In this document: positions 43,601-50,411 of the stretch, piece after piece
How positions within the stretch are numbered: position 1 is the stretch's first letter
Layout: each line of letters begins with the position of its first letter
Origin: Paenibacillus silviterrae
GTDB lineage: Bacteria; Bacillota; Bacilli; Paenibacillales; NBRC-103111
NCBI RefSeq assembly: GCF_030167925.1
Contig: NZ_JASKUT010000002.1
Span: 744,001-808,000 of the forward strand
DNA: 64,000 nucleotides
Reading direction: 5' to 3'
Notes under the pieces: generated by a model
Database searches by the model: none
What the model saw: only the letters and a program-made list of their open reading frames with translations
Told to the model about the DNA's origin: nothing
Position numbers and translations under genes: made by a program

Positions 43601-44022
43601 AATATACCGATTACCGGACCTATCTGGACTTCGACTTGCTGGAAATCGATGAGAAGGGTGCGGAGTCCAGTCTTTCGAAGGTCATCGCGACCAAATCCGG
43701 TGGAGAAACCCAAACGCCGTTCTATATTGCAGTTCTGGCCTCTTTCCTCCAAACCTATCGTGTCAAGCATCCTTCCTTGAACCAAACGGTGCGGCTCATT
43801 GTTTTCGACGAGGCCTTTAGTAAAATGGACCATCAGCGGATTAGGGAATGTATCAAGCTGGTGCGGAATATGGGACTTCAGATCATTATCTCGGCTCCGA
43901 CGGAGAAGCTCGCGGACATTGCTCCGCTGGTAGACAGGAATCTGTGTGTGACGAGGATTCGAAATCGCACCCATGTCAAGGCGTTCGATCCCCGAGAACT
44001 GTTGGAAGAGGACGCAGTGTAG
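40657..44022 (+). CDS. JetC-like SMC ATPase (MksB type)
   Basis: A 1121-aa SMC-type motor that would bind and extrude DNA. Walker A is GKNATGKST (residues 30-38). Coiled coils span about 230-460 (for example RHLMDELGRKEADLQAVQRR) and again about 640-940. They flank a globular hinge (about 470-635: RSGKPVSVDVLCELLEVRDP, YLNNQRFYLIVP). At the C-terminus the ABC signature is KSGGETQTPF (about 1013-1022), Walker B is IVFDEAF (Asp1051, Glu1052), the D-loop is SKMD, and the switch region is IISAPTEKLADI. SAPTEK replaces the usual switch His, as in MksB/JetC proteins. GTG overlaps jetB. No JetD-type topoisomerase-like nuclease gene follows. Confidence 0.85.
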   Translation: MKWLNRLYLVKWHYIEQQVIEFERINFLTGKNATGKSTIIDAIQLVMLGDTRGHYFNKAANEQSRRSLKGYLYGETGYNEAEGVVYLRKDEDFSTYVMAEFYHEAKQEYFTIGVVFDCGRDGRWDHKFFILEAPIPEHRFIFDAIPLGISELRKYLTKHYDRSRFQFFDSDKAYREGFKGVMGRIKGDYFDLFRKAVPFTPIMNIKQFITEFVCETQNKVDIEHMRENIRQYKLLEHQAETIKSRIKSLEAIEEAYQAYDELSHRWQMERYALLKAEADETEADRKHLMDELGRKEADLQAVQRRVHEIEGQLTEASAVLETLRKQYYSSKERGELEQLEVSVRQAKDALSQSEHAKTEVERRLLPLTTSWMKLLDEIENHEPEIVTQELRQLTESIQTQAGAFPFQFKRTDFSDWRLQTEETVGRIRQALEGIRVEMNRLQKEQQACRSRWTKLREGHKEYPNRELGPLRDTIIRELSARSGKPVSVDVLCELLEVRDPQWRQAVEGYLNNQRFYLIVPPEHYTEAVQIYDRIKFERKFYDIGLVDVGKILERKPSVQAGSLAEEVTTDNPYARAYIDYILGRVIKCQRVEELRRHSTAITPSCMLYSGFVSRQIHPRVYETPYLGRKALDFQAKQLEREMYQLQEQLEMEWQPKLELYHAWSKAPLLSEWELDQLLAPEGTAAMANLQPVRYQAWTELRERMDQFDLSGMQRLEQQVKHAEAAERALLAENSGYIKRIGELETDIRSLRQYQLPDLEAELQQKESSIRDAFPEDWIREHGWPYYAQEHSGQPKLKALRDRLASLAVATEYEKGIHHRKLVELRFEYLKSHKATLDHLEEGNDSWFAELRRMRDTSLPDYEDQIVEARERASVQFQEDFVSKLKENIEAAYEHISDLNHAIASFHFGRKSYKFDIKPHATYRDFYRMITDDMLMEGRSIFSDVFMQKHGDAVEQLFHKIVYTGEDTGSPEQIRELEENLVKYTDYRTYLDFDLLEIDEKGAESSLSKVIATKSGGETQTPFYIAVLASFLQTYRVKHPSLNQTVRLIVFDEAFSKMDHQRIRECIKLVRNMGLQIIISAPTEKLADIAPLVDRNLCVTRIRNRTHVKAFDPRELLEEDAV

Positions 44023-44025
44023 CAG

Positions 44026-44080
44026 CAAAAAAAGAGGCTGAATCCGCGGAAGCCGTTATGGCTATGCGGATCAGCCTCTT
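44026..44080 (-). terminator. Hairpin terminator between jetC and the convergent small gene
   Basis: AAGAGGCTGAATCCGC pairs with GCGGATCAGCCTCTT around a 19-nt loop. Seven A on the left make a T-run on the minus strand, so it is a good terminator for the minus-strand gene. On the plus strand the T-run is weak, but it is the only candidate for the end of the Jet-like operon. Confidence 0.75.
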
Positions 44081-44086
44081 GCTCTA

Positions 44087-44419
44087 TTAGCGGCGCTTCG
44101 TGATCAAGTAAGGTGTAATGGTTCTTGTGGTATTGGTAGGATTGCTGATGTAGAGCACCCACAGGCTAGGTGTTTCCGGGTAGCTGTCAGTAGCATAGGC
44201 GTTAGTCAGCTGAGTAATCGTCCAGCCGCCGCTGATGACCCTTCTATCCGAAGGAGCCTGTAATTCAATCCGTATAATCTGGTTGGCAGCGATGGTAACA
44301 TTGCTTAACACATGACGGCGGAAGCCATTGCCCAGATTTTGAGTGGCACGAACGCGGTTTGCTCCCAGTCTTACTGTTCTTGCTGCACGTTTTCCTACTT
44401 TAGCAACTTTTTTCTTCAT
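44087..44419 (-). CDS. Basic hypothetical protein (110 aa)
   Basis: A 110-aa protein with a strongly basic head (MKKKVAKVGKRAARTVRLGA) and a beta-rich body (VTIAANQIIRIELQAPSDRR, SLWVLYISNPTNTTRTITPY). I chose ATG 44419 because GGAGGTAG lies just upstream; a longer open frame extends to 44779 but antiparallel to a real dehydrogenase gene. I do not recognise the family. The body resembles a small jelly-roll of phage or spore surface proteins, which is a guess. It converges on jetC and is probably not part of that system. Confidence 0.55.
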   Translation of the reverse strand: MKKKVAKVGKRAARTVRLGANRVRATQNLGNGFRRHVLSNVTIAANQIIRIELQAPSDRRVISGGWTITQLTNAYATDSYPETPSLWVLYISNPTNTTRTITPYLITKRR

Positions 44420-44548
44420 TGAAACTACCTCCTTATATTGTGGTACACGATAGTAGATGCAAGTTAAGGAGAAACCGTTTGGACGAACCCCTTGGGGAAA
44501 TCGCCAGTTTTTAGAAAACCTAATTAGACGAAGAGGTATTGAACGACA

Positions 44549-45499
44549 ATGAACATACAACACATCCTTGTTACAGGCAGGCTTTATTCGGAATTCCAAC
44601 GGTTGCAGCAGGAATTCCCGAACAAACAATTCCGGTGTATCCCCGAGAACGAGGTGACCGATGAGGATTATACTTGGGCCGAGGCCTATGTGGCCTTCAG
44701 GCCGACAGCCGGATTCCACATGAGGAACATTCGGTGGGTTCATTCGATGGGCGCGGGAGTGGATGCTTACTTGAATCATGCCGAGTGGAAGCCCGGCATT
44801 CCGTTGACGAGGACGATCGGTTCGATGGGGCGCATGATCGGCGAATACTGCTTAAGCCATATCCTTTCGGAGCTGCAGCATCACAGCCTATTCATGGACC
44901 AGCAGGCGGGGCGCCAGTGGGTGCCTAAGGCTCCTCGTCACCTGAAGGATCAGCACGTACTCATTTTCGGCACGGGTACCATCGGTCAAGGGATCGCACA
45001 GACGCTTTCGCCGCTGGGAGTTAAAGTGACAGGAGTTTCAAGGGGCGGCAGCTTGAAGCCATTCTTTACAAGGGTAGCCCCGTTAGCTGAACTCGATGAT
45101 TTGCTGCCTCACGTAAACTGGATCATAAACGCTATGCCGCTGACCCTGGAAACGGAGCGTTTCTTCAATGCGTCTTTCTTCCGCCGATGGAAGAGCAATT
45201 ACGCGGATCAACGTTATTTCATCAATGTGGGGCGCGGCCGCTCCGTGGTGGAAGAAGAGTTGCTGCTGGCCTTAAAGCAAGGATGGCTGCATAAAGCGAT
45301 TCTCGATGTGTGCGAACAAGAGCCGCTTCCTGGCGAATCAGCGCTTTGGCCCCATCCGGGGGTGATCTTAACACCGCACATTTCAGCTATAACCGACCCG
45401 CAGGAGGCTGTCGTGGAATTCATCCGGACATTGCAGGCTGTGGAGCAAGGACGGGTCGCGGAGCTGCCGAACCTTGTCCAAATAGATCGGGGATACTAA
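44549..45499 (+). CDS. D-2-hydroxyacid dehydrogenase family protein
   Basis: A 316-aa NAD(P)-dependent dehydrogenase reducing a 2-keto acid or the reverse. The Rossmann motif GTGTIGQGIAQTL lies near residue 145. The catalytic Arg region is INVGRGRSVVEEELL, the Glu region is LDVCEQEPLPGESALWPHP and the catalytic His is in LTPHISA. The N-terminal domain is short and divergent (MNIQHILVTGRLYSEF), as in the GhrA/YcdW glyoxylate-hydroxypyruvate branch. The single gene has no pathway partner beside it, so the substrate is open. Confidence 0.88.
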   Translation: MNIQHILVTGRLYSEFQRLQQEFPNKQFRCIPENEVTDEDYTWAEAYVAFRPTAGFHMRNIRWVHSMGAGVDAYLNHAEWKPGIPLTRTIGSMGRMIGEYCLSHILSELQHHSLFMDQQAGRQWVPKAPRHLKDQHVLIFGTGTIGQGIAQTLSPLGVKVTGVSRGGSLKPFFTRVAPLAELDDLLPHVNWIINAMPLTLETERFFNASFFRRWKSNYADQRYFINVGRGRSVVEEELLLALKQGWLHKAILDVCEQEPLPGESALWPHPGVILTPHISAITDPQEAVVEFIRTLQAVEQGRVAELPNLVQIDRGY

Positions 45500-45611
45500 G
45501 TGTAGAGTTTGAACTCCCCCCCTAAAAAAGGAATTACAGGCAGTGATGTTTAATATAGTAAGAGTTGAAGCCAATTCTCACTAGAGCACTCCAAGGGACG
45601 GGGGAATCATA

Positions 45612-48260
45612 ATGCAGCAATTTGAGGTGGATCACCATTCTCTATTCGAGCAAATCTATCGCCTTGCTCCTACGGGAATTGCCCTGGTGTCCATGGAAGG
45701 CATCATCCTTCGGGCGAATCCTGCTATATGCCGCCTTCTCGAGTATCGGGAGGAAGAGCTTCAGGGTCTTTCTTATAAAGACATCACCTACTCCGAGGAT
45801 CTGGAGCTTAGTAAGCAGCAGATTTCGCGAATCGCAAGTGACGATCTGCACCATTATGAGCTGGAGAAACGTTACGTGACAAAGCACGGCAAGCTTGTTT
45901 GGACCTCCCTGCACGTCTCCTTGCTGCGTCATTCGGTGACCCGGAAGCCGCTCTTCATCCTTGCCCATGTGATTAATGTAACTGAAAAAAAGGCGGCGCA
46001 GGAGAAGCTGAAGGAGGTACAGGGAACCTTCCGGCTGATTTCGGAGTATGCGAAGGATATTTTATATTACAGTACGCCCGGCGGAATATGCCAATATGTA
46101 TCTCCCTCCGTCGAAAGAGTATTGGGTTACAAACCGGAGGAATGGATCGGAAAGCCGTTAGGACCGGAAATGTATCATCCGGAGGATCTTGCCGCTTTGA
46201 AGGCAATGGAGCTTTCGGATCAGGATACGCTGCAATACCGGGCCAGGCATAGGAACGGTCATTATATCTGGTTCGAAACGGCATACCAATTCATACGGGA
46301 TTCTCAGGGAAATCTGGAGAAAATTATCGCCATCGCCCGTGACATCACCGAACGAAAGCGGAATGAGGAGCATTTGGCGGAAGCACAGCGGATTACTTCG
46401 CTTGGAAGCTGGGAATACGATTATGAGACGGATCGTACTACGTTCTCCGACGAAATGTATCGGATTTATAATATGAATAAGGATAAGTACCGGATGCTGG
46501 ACCGGCAGGATATTCTGCATCTCATCGAACCTTCCGATAAGGAACGGCTGCAGAAGTCGTTCGAGGAGCTGCGCGGCGGCGGGGAGCTGAGTGAAGAATT
46601 CAGGATCGTTCAGCCCGATGGAGTCATCAAGTATTTGCACATCCGAGGCCACGTTACCTTAGGACCGGACGGCAAGCCCAAACGATTGAACGGGACGGTT
46701 CAGGATATTACGCAGCATAAGCAGATCGAGCTGAAGCTTCAAGAAAGCGTCGAGCGGTACACCTCGCTTAAGAAATATAATTTGGACGGTATCATTTCCC
46801 TGGACTTACAAGGAAACATCATCCACACGAATACCGCGGCGCAGAAGCTAACCGGGCTGACCGATGAGCAAATGTCCGGCCGTCCTTACAGCAGCTTCTT
46901 CGACTGCGATCTGGACAGTCTGCTGAAGGGTGGCATGCTCCCTGAGGGAACGAAGGGGCTGCTCAGTACCGTCGGGCATGTGAGCGGAAGCTTCTCTGAG
47001 GTTCTGTTGACTGCCGTGCCTATTATTATTCAGAAGAAAGTGACCGGCTACTATATCATTGCGAGAGATGTAACCGAGCAGCGCAAGCTGCTTATTGCGA
47101 AGGAAGCCGCAGAGCGAACGAACCGGGCTAAAAGCGAGTTTTTGTCCATGATGAGCCATGAGATTCGCACTCCTATGAACGGAGTGATCGGTATGGCCGA
47201 TGTGCTGATGGAAACGACGGATCTGGACGACACGCAGCGAGAGTATGTAGAAATTATACGCAAGAGCGGCAGTACACTGCTGAGAATCATTAATGATATA
47301 TTGGATTTCTCACGTATCGAATCAGGCAAGATCACGCTCCGGGAGGAGCATCTGAATGTACAAGAGCTGATTGAGGAAACACTGGACCTCCTGTCGGTCG
47401 CTGCCCAGGAGAAGGGGCTGCGCATGTCCTTCGAGGTGGACACAGCTGTCCCGCCCGTCGTTAAGGGCGATGCGGCCAGGCTGAAGCAAGTGTTGATGAA
47501 CCTGGTCGGCAATGCCATCAAATTCACCCCTTCCGGAACAGTTGAGGTAACGGTACGGAAGAAGGATGAAGGGCCGCCGGTTATGCCTAGCTCCATTCAA
47601 TTGGAGTTTGCAGTGAAGGACAGCGGCATCGGTGTGCCCTTGGAGCATCGGAAACACATCTTTGATCCGTTTGTTCAGATCGAGCATTATATGACTCGGC
47701 GAACGGAGGGTACCGGATTGGGTCTCGCCATTTGCAAGAAGCTGCTGGACCACATGGGTGGCAGAATCTGGATGGAGGATAACGATGAGAACGGCTCCAT
47801 CTTTGCTTTCCGTGTCGTGCTTCAGGCCGTATCAGAGCAGTGTTCGAAGGACTCCGACTGCCCGGGTGAATTTGCTTCCGCATCTGCCAGGTTGAATATT
47901 CTCGTGGCTGAAGATAATGAGGTCAGCCAGCAGGTGCTTAAAGTCATGCTGGAACGACTCGGCCACAAGATTACGATGGTTCATACCGGAGAGGAGGCCG
48001 TCTCGGCTATCCTTCGAAATCGCTATGATCTCGTATTTATGGATCTGCAAATGCCGGTGATGGATGGCCTGACAGCGGTCCGGCTGCTGAAGCAGAGACT
48101 CGGCGCGGAGCGCTCCCCTGTCATTATAGCCGTAACGGCGAACGCCTTATCGGGGGATCGGGAAAGGTGTCTGGAGGCAGGGATGGACGATTACCTTAGT
48201 AAGCCTGTCCAGCTGCATAGGGTGTCGGAGCTTATCAAGAGGTACGAGGGAAGATGCTGA
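45612..48260 (+). CDS. PAS-rich hybrid histidine kinase/response regulator
   Basis: An 882-aa cytoplasmic signalling protein with no membrane segment. Four PAS domains follow each other (about 8-130, 135-255, 265-375 and 380-490; for example ANPAICRLLEYREEELQGLS and QYVSPSVERVLGYKPEEW). HisKA comes next with phosphorylatable His516 in MSHEIRTPMNG, then HATPase_c with NLVGNAIKFTP and GTGLGLAICKKL, and a C-terminal receiver (about 755-875) with phosphoacceptor Asp811 in FMDLQMPVMDG. There is no output domain or partner regulator gene nearby, so phosphotransfer to another protein is likely. The stimulus is unknown. Confidence 0.9.
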   Translation: MQQFEVDHHSLFEQIYRLAPTGIALVSMEGIILRANPAICRLLEYREEELQGLSYKDITYSEDLELSKQQISRIASDDLHHYELEKRYVTKHGKLVWTSLHVSLLRHSVTRKPLFILAHVINVTEKKAAQEKLKEVQGTFRLISEYAKDILYYSTPGGICQYVSPSVERVLGYKPEEWIGKPLGPEMYHPEDLAALKAMELSDQDTLQYRARHRNGHYIWFETAYQFIRDSQGNLEKIIAIARDITERKRNEEHLAEAQRITSLGSWEYDYETDRTTFSDEMYRIYNMNKDKYRMLDRQDILHLIEPSDKERLQKSFEELRGGGELSEEFRIVQPDGVIKYLHIRGHVTLGPDGKPKRLNGTVQDITQHKQIELKLQESVERYTSLKKYNLDGIISLDLQGNIIHTNTAAQKLTGLTDEQMSGRPYSSFFDCDLDSLLKGGMLPEGTKGLLSTVGHVSGSFSEVLLTAVPIIIQKKVTGYYIIARDVTEQRKLLIAKEAAERTNRAKSEFLSMMSHEIRTPMNGVIGMADVLMETTDLDDTQREYVEIIRKSGSTLLRIINDILDFSRIESGKITLREEHLNVQELIEETLDLLSVAAQEKGLRMSFEVDTAVPPVVKGDAARLKQVLMNLVGNAIKFTPSGTVEVTVRKKDEGPPVMPSSIQLEFAVKDSGIGVPLEHRKHIFDPFVQIEHYMTRRTEGTGLGLAICKKLLDHMGGRIWMEDNDENGSIFAFRVVLQAVSEQCSKDSDCPGEFASASARLNILVAEDNEVSQQVLKVMLERLGHKITMVHTGEEAVSAILRNRYDLVFMDLQMPVMDGLTAVRLLKQRLGAERSPVIIAVTANALSGDRERCLEAGMDDYLSKPVQLHRVSELIKRYEGRC

Positions 48261-48281
48261 TAGAACGCGTTAAGGCATATA

Positions 48282-48311
48282 TTGACATGAAAAAGAACAT
48301 TGTGATATATA
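48282..48311 (+). promoter_or_regulatory. Sigma-A promoter of htpG
   Basis: TTGACA (48282-48287) and an AT-rich -10 region (ATATAT/TATATA, 48305-48311) at 17-18 bp spacing lie just upstream of the CIRCE element, the usual layout of class I heat-shock promoters. Confidence 0.7.
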
Positions 48312-48321
48312 AAAAAAGAGA

Positions 48322-48348
48322 ATAGCACTCGTACCATTCGAGTGCTAA
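48322..48348. promoter_or_regulatory. CIRCE element (HrcA operator)
   Basis: ATAGCACTC-N9-GAGTGCTAA matches the consensus TTAGCACTC-N9-GAGTGCTAA at 17 of 18 fixed positions. It lies between the promoter and the htpG start, about 30 bp before the start codon, so HrcA should repress htpG until heat or protein stress. Confidence 0.93.
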
Positions 48349-48376
48349 AGCGAGTATAAGGAAGGGAGCACTTTAC

Positions 48377-50251
48377 GTGGCAAAGAAAGAATTTAGAGCG
48401 GAATCCAAGCGATTGCTCGAGATGATGATCAATTCCATCTATACACAGAAAGAGATTTTCTTAAGAGAGCTCATTTCCAATGCCAGTGACGCGATCGATA
48501 AAATTTATTACAAAGCGCTTACGGACGATAAGCTGGTTTTTAACAAAGAGGATTATTTTATTAAAATCACCGCAGACAAAGAAAATCGGACGCTGACGAT
48601 TTCCGATACCGGCATTGGAATGACCAGGGAGGAGCTCGAGAATCATCTTGGGGTGATCGCGAAGAGCGGTTCGCTTGCATTTAAGCAGGAGAACGAAGCC
48701 AAGGACGGTCACAACATTATCGGACAATTCGGTGTCGGCTTCTATTCGGCTTTCATGGTGGCGGATGTGGTCACGGTGGTGACGAAGGCACTTGGCAGCG
48801 ACGAGGCTTTTCAATGGCAGTCCGAAGGAGCCGACGGCTATACGATTGAACCGGCGGAGAAGTCATCCGTAGGTACGGACATCATCCTGAAGATCAAGGA
48901 TAACACGGAGGACGAGCAATACGATGAATATCTTGAGGAATACCGTCTCAAGGCCATCGTAAAGAAATACTCGGATTTCATTCGTTATCCGATCAAGATG
49001 GAAGTAACCAGCCGTGTACCGAAGGAAGGCGCTGAGAATGAGTTCGAGGACGTCCGTGAAGAGCAAACCGTCAACAGTATGGTTCCGATTTGGCGGAAGA
49101 ATAAGAATGAGCTGACAACGGAAGATTACGAGAGCTTTTATTACGACAAGCGATACGGCTTTGACAAGCCGCTCAAGCATGTGCATATCAGCGCGGACGG
49201 AGCGGTCGTATACAATGCCATTCTGTTCATCCCGGAGAGCACACCTTTCGACTACTATACCAAAGAATACGAGAAGGGCTTGGAGCTATACTCCAACGGC
49301 GTTCTGATCATGAACAAGTGCGGGGATCTGCTGCCCGATTATTTCAGCTTCGTGAAAGGGATGGTCGATTCGGAGGATCTGTCTCTGAATATCTCCCGGG
49401 AGCTGCTGCAGCATGACCGCCAGCTGAAATTGATTGCGAAGAACATCAAGAGCAAAATCAAAAGCGCTCTCCTCGGCATGCTGAAAGATGAGAGGGAGAA
49501 GTACGATAAGTTCTACGAGGCTTTCGGACGACAGCTGAAGTTTGGCGTCTATAACGATTACGGCATGAACAAGGAGGATCTGCAGGATCTTCTAATGTTC
49601 TACTCCTCGAAAGAGAAAATGCTGGTCACTCTCGATGAGTATATTTCCAGAATGCCGGAGGATCAGAAATATATTTACTATGCTGCCGGGGAAAGCATTG
49701 CCCGGATCGAGAAGCTGCCGCAGACCGAGCTGGTTGCGGATAAAGGCTACGAGATGCTGTATTTCACGGAAGAAATCGACGAATTTGCCATCAAGATGCT
49801 CATGAAGTACAAGGACAAGGAGTTTAAGTCCGTATCGAGCGGCGATCTCGGGATTGAGGCAACGGATAAAGAGGAACAAGAGGCTGCCGATGAGAGCAAG
49901 GAGCTTTTCGAGCACATGCAGACACTCCTGAAGGACAAGGTTAAGACAGTGAAAGCTTCCAAGAGGCTGAAATCTCATCCGGTTTGTTTATCGGCTGAAG
50001 GCGAAGTTTCCATCGAGATGGAGAAAATCCTGAAGGCGATGCCGAGCGGCCAGGATGTAAAGGCGGATAAGGTGCTTGAAATCAACATCAACCACGATGT
50101 TTACCGTTCCTTGAAGGATGCCTATGCGAATGACAAGGATAAGCTGAATCTGTATACTCAGCTGCTGTATAACCAAGCATTGCTGATCGAAGGGCTGCCG
50201 ATTCAGGATCCGGTCGAGTTCACGAACGACATCTGCAAAATTATGGTTTAA
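48377..50251 (+). CDS. htpG: Molecular chaperone HtpG (Hsp90)
   Basis: Cytosolic ATP-dependent chaperone, 624 aa. The N-terminal GHKL ATPase domain shows LRELISNASDAIDKIYYK, DTGIGMTREEL and GQFGVGFYSAFMVAD. The middle domain follows (NLNISRELLQHD-like segment reading SLNISRELLQHDRQLKLI), then a C-terminal dimerisation domain without the eukaryotic MEEVD tail. The start is GTG with GAAGGGAG upstream. A promoter with a CIRCE operator precedes it and a terminator follows, so it is monocistronic. Confidence 0.96.
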   Translation: MAKKEFRAESKRLLEMMINSIYTQKEIFLRELISNASDAIDKIYYKALTDDKLVFNKEDYFIKITADKENRTLTISDTGIGMTREELENHLGVIAKSGSLAFKQENEAKDGHNIIGQFGVGFYSAFMVADVVTVVTKALGSDEAFQWQSEGADGYTIEPAEKSSVGTDIILKIKDNTEDEQYDEYLEEYRLKAIVKKYSDFIRYPIKMEVTSRVPKEGAENEFEDVREEQTVNSMVPIWRKNKNELTTEDYESFYYDKRYGFDKPLKHVHISADGAVVYNAILFIPESTPFDYYTKEYEKGLELYSNGVLIMNKCGDLLPDYFSFVKGMVDSEDLSLNISRELLQHDRQLKLIAKNIKSKIKSALLGMLKDEREKYDKFYEAFGRQLKFGVYNDYGMNKEDLQDLLMFYSSKEKMLVTLDEYISRMPEDQKYIYYAAGESIARIEKLPQTELVADKGYEMLYFTEEIDEFAIKMLMKYKDKEFKSVSSGDLGIEATDKEEQEAADESKELFEHMQTLLKDKVKTVKASKRLKSHPVCLSAEGEVSIEMEKILKAMPSGQDVKADKVLEININHDVYRSLKDAYANDKDKLNLYTQLLYNQALLIEGLPIQDPVEFTNDICKIMV

Positions 50252-50270
50252 TATAGCATATATGAGTATA

Positions 50271-50306
50271 AACCCGACACCTGCGTAAGCTGGGTCGGGT
50301 TCTTTG
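50271..50306 (+). terminator. Intrinsic terminator after htpG
   Basis: AACCCGAC pairs with GTCGGGTT around a 15-nt loop that itself can pair (ACCTGCG/AGCTGG, partial), followed by CTTTG. It lies 19 bp after the htpG stop. Confidence 0.75.
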
Positions 50307-50411
50307 TATTTGCGACCCGTCTTCGCGCCGAAGTCATAAACCACTTTTTCCTTGTTATAGTGTATAATATGGGTCATCCATCTTTGCTTTTATTACATAC
50401 GGAGGTATAGT

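Noticed and set aside
44087..44779. 230-codon reading of the basic hypothetical gene
   Set aside because: The extra N-terminal part overlaps the start of the dehydrogenase gene on the other strand and lacks a ribosome site; the ATG at 44419 has GGAGGTAG upstream.
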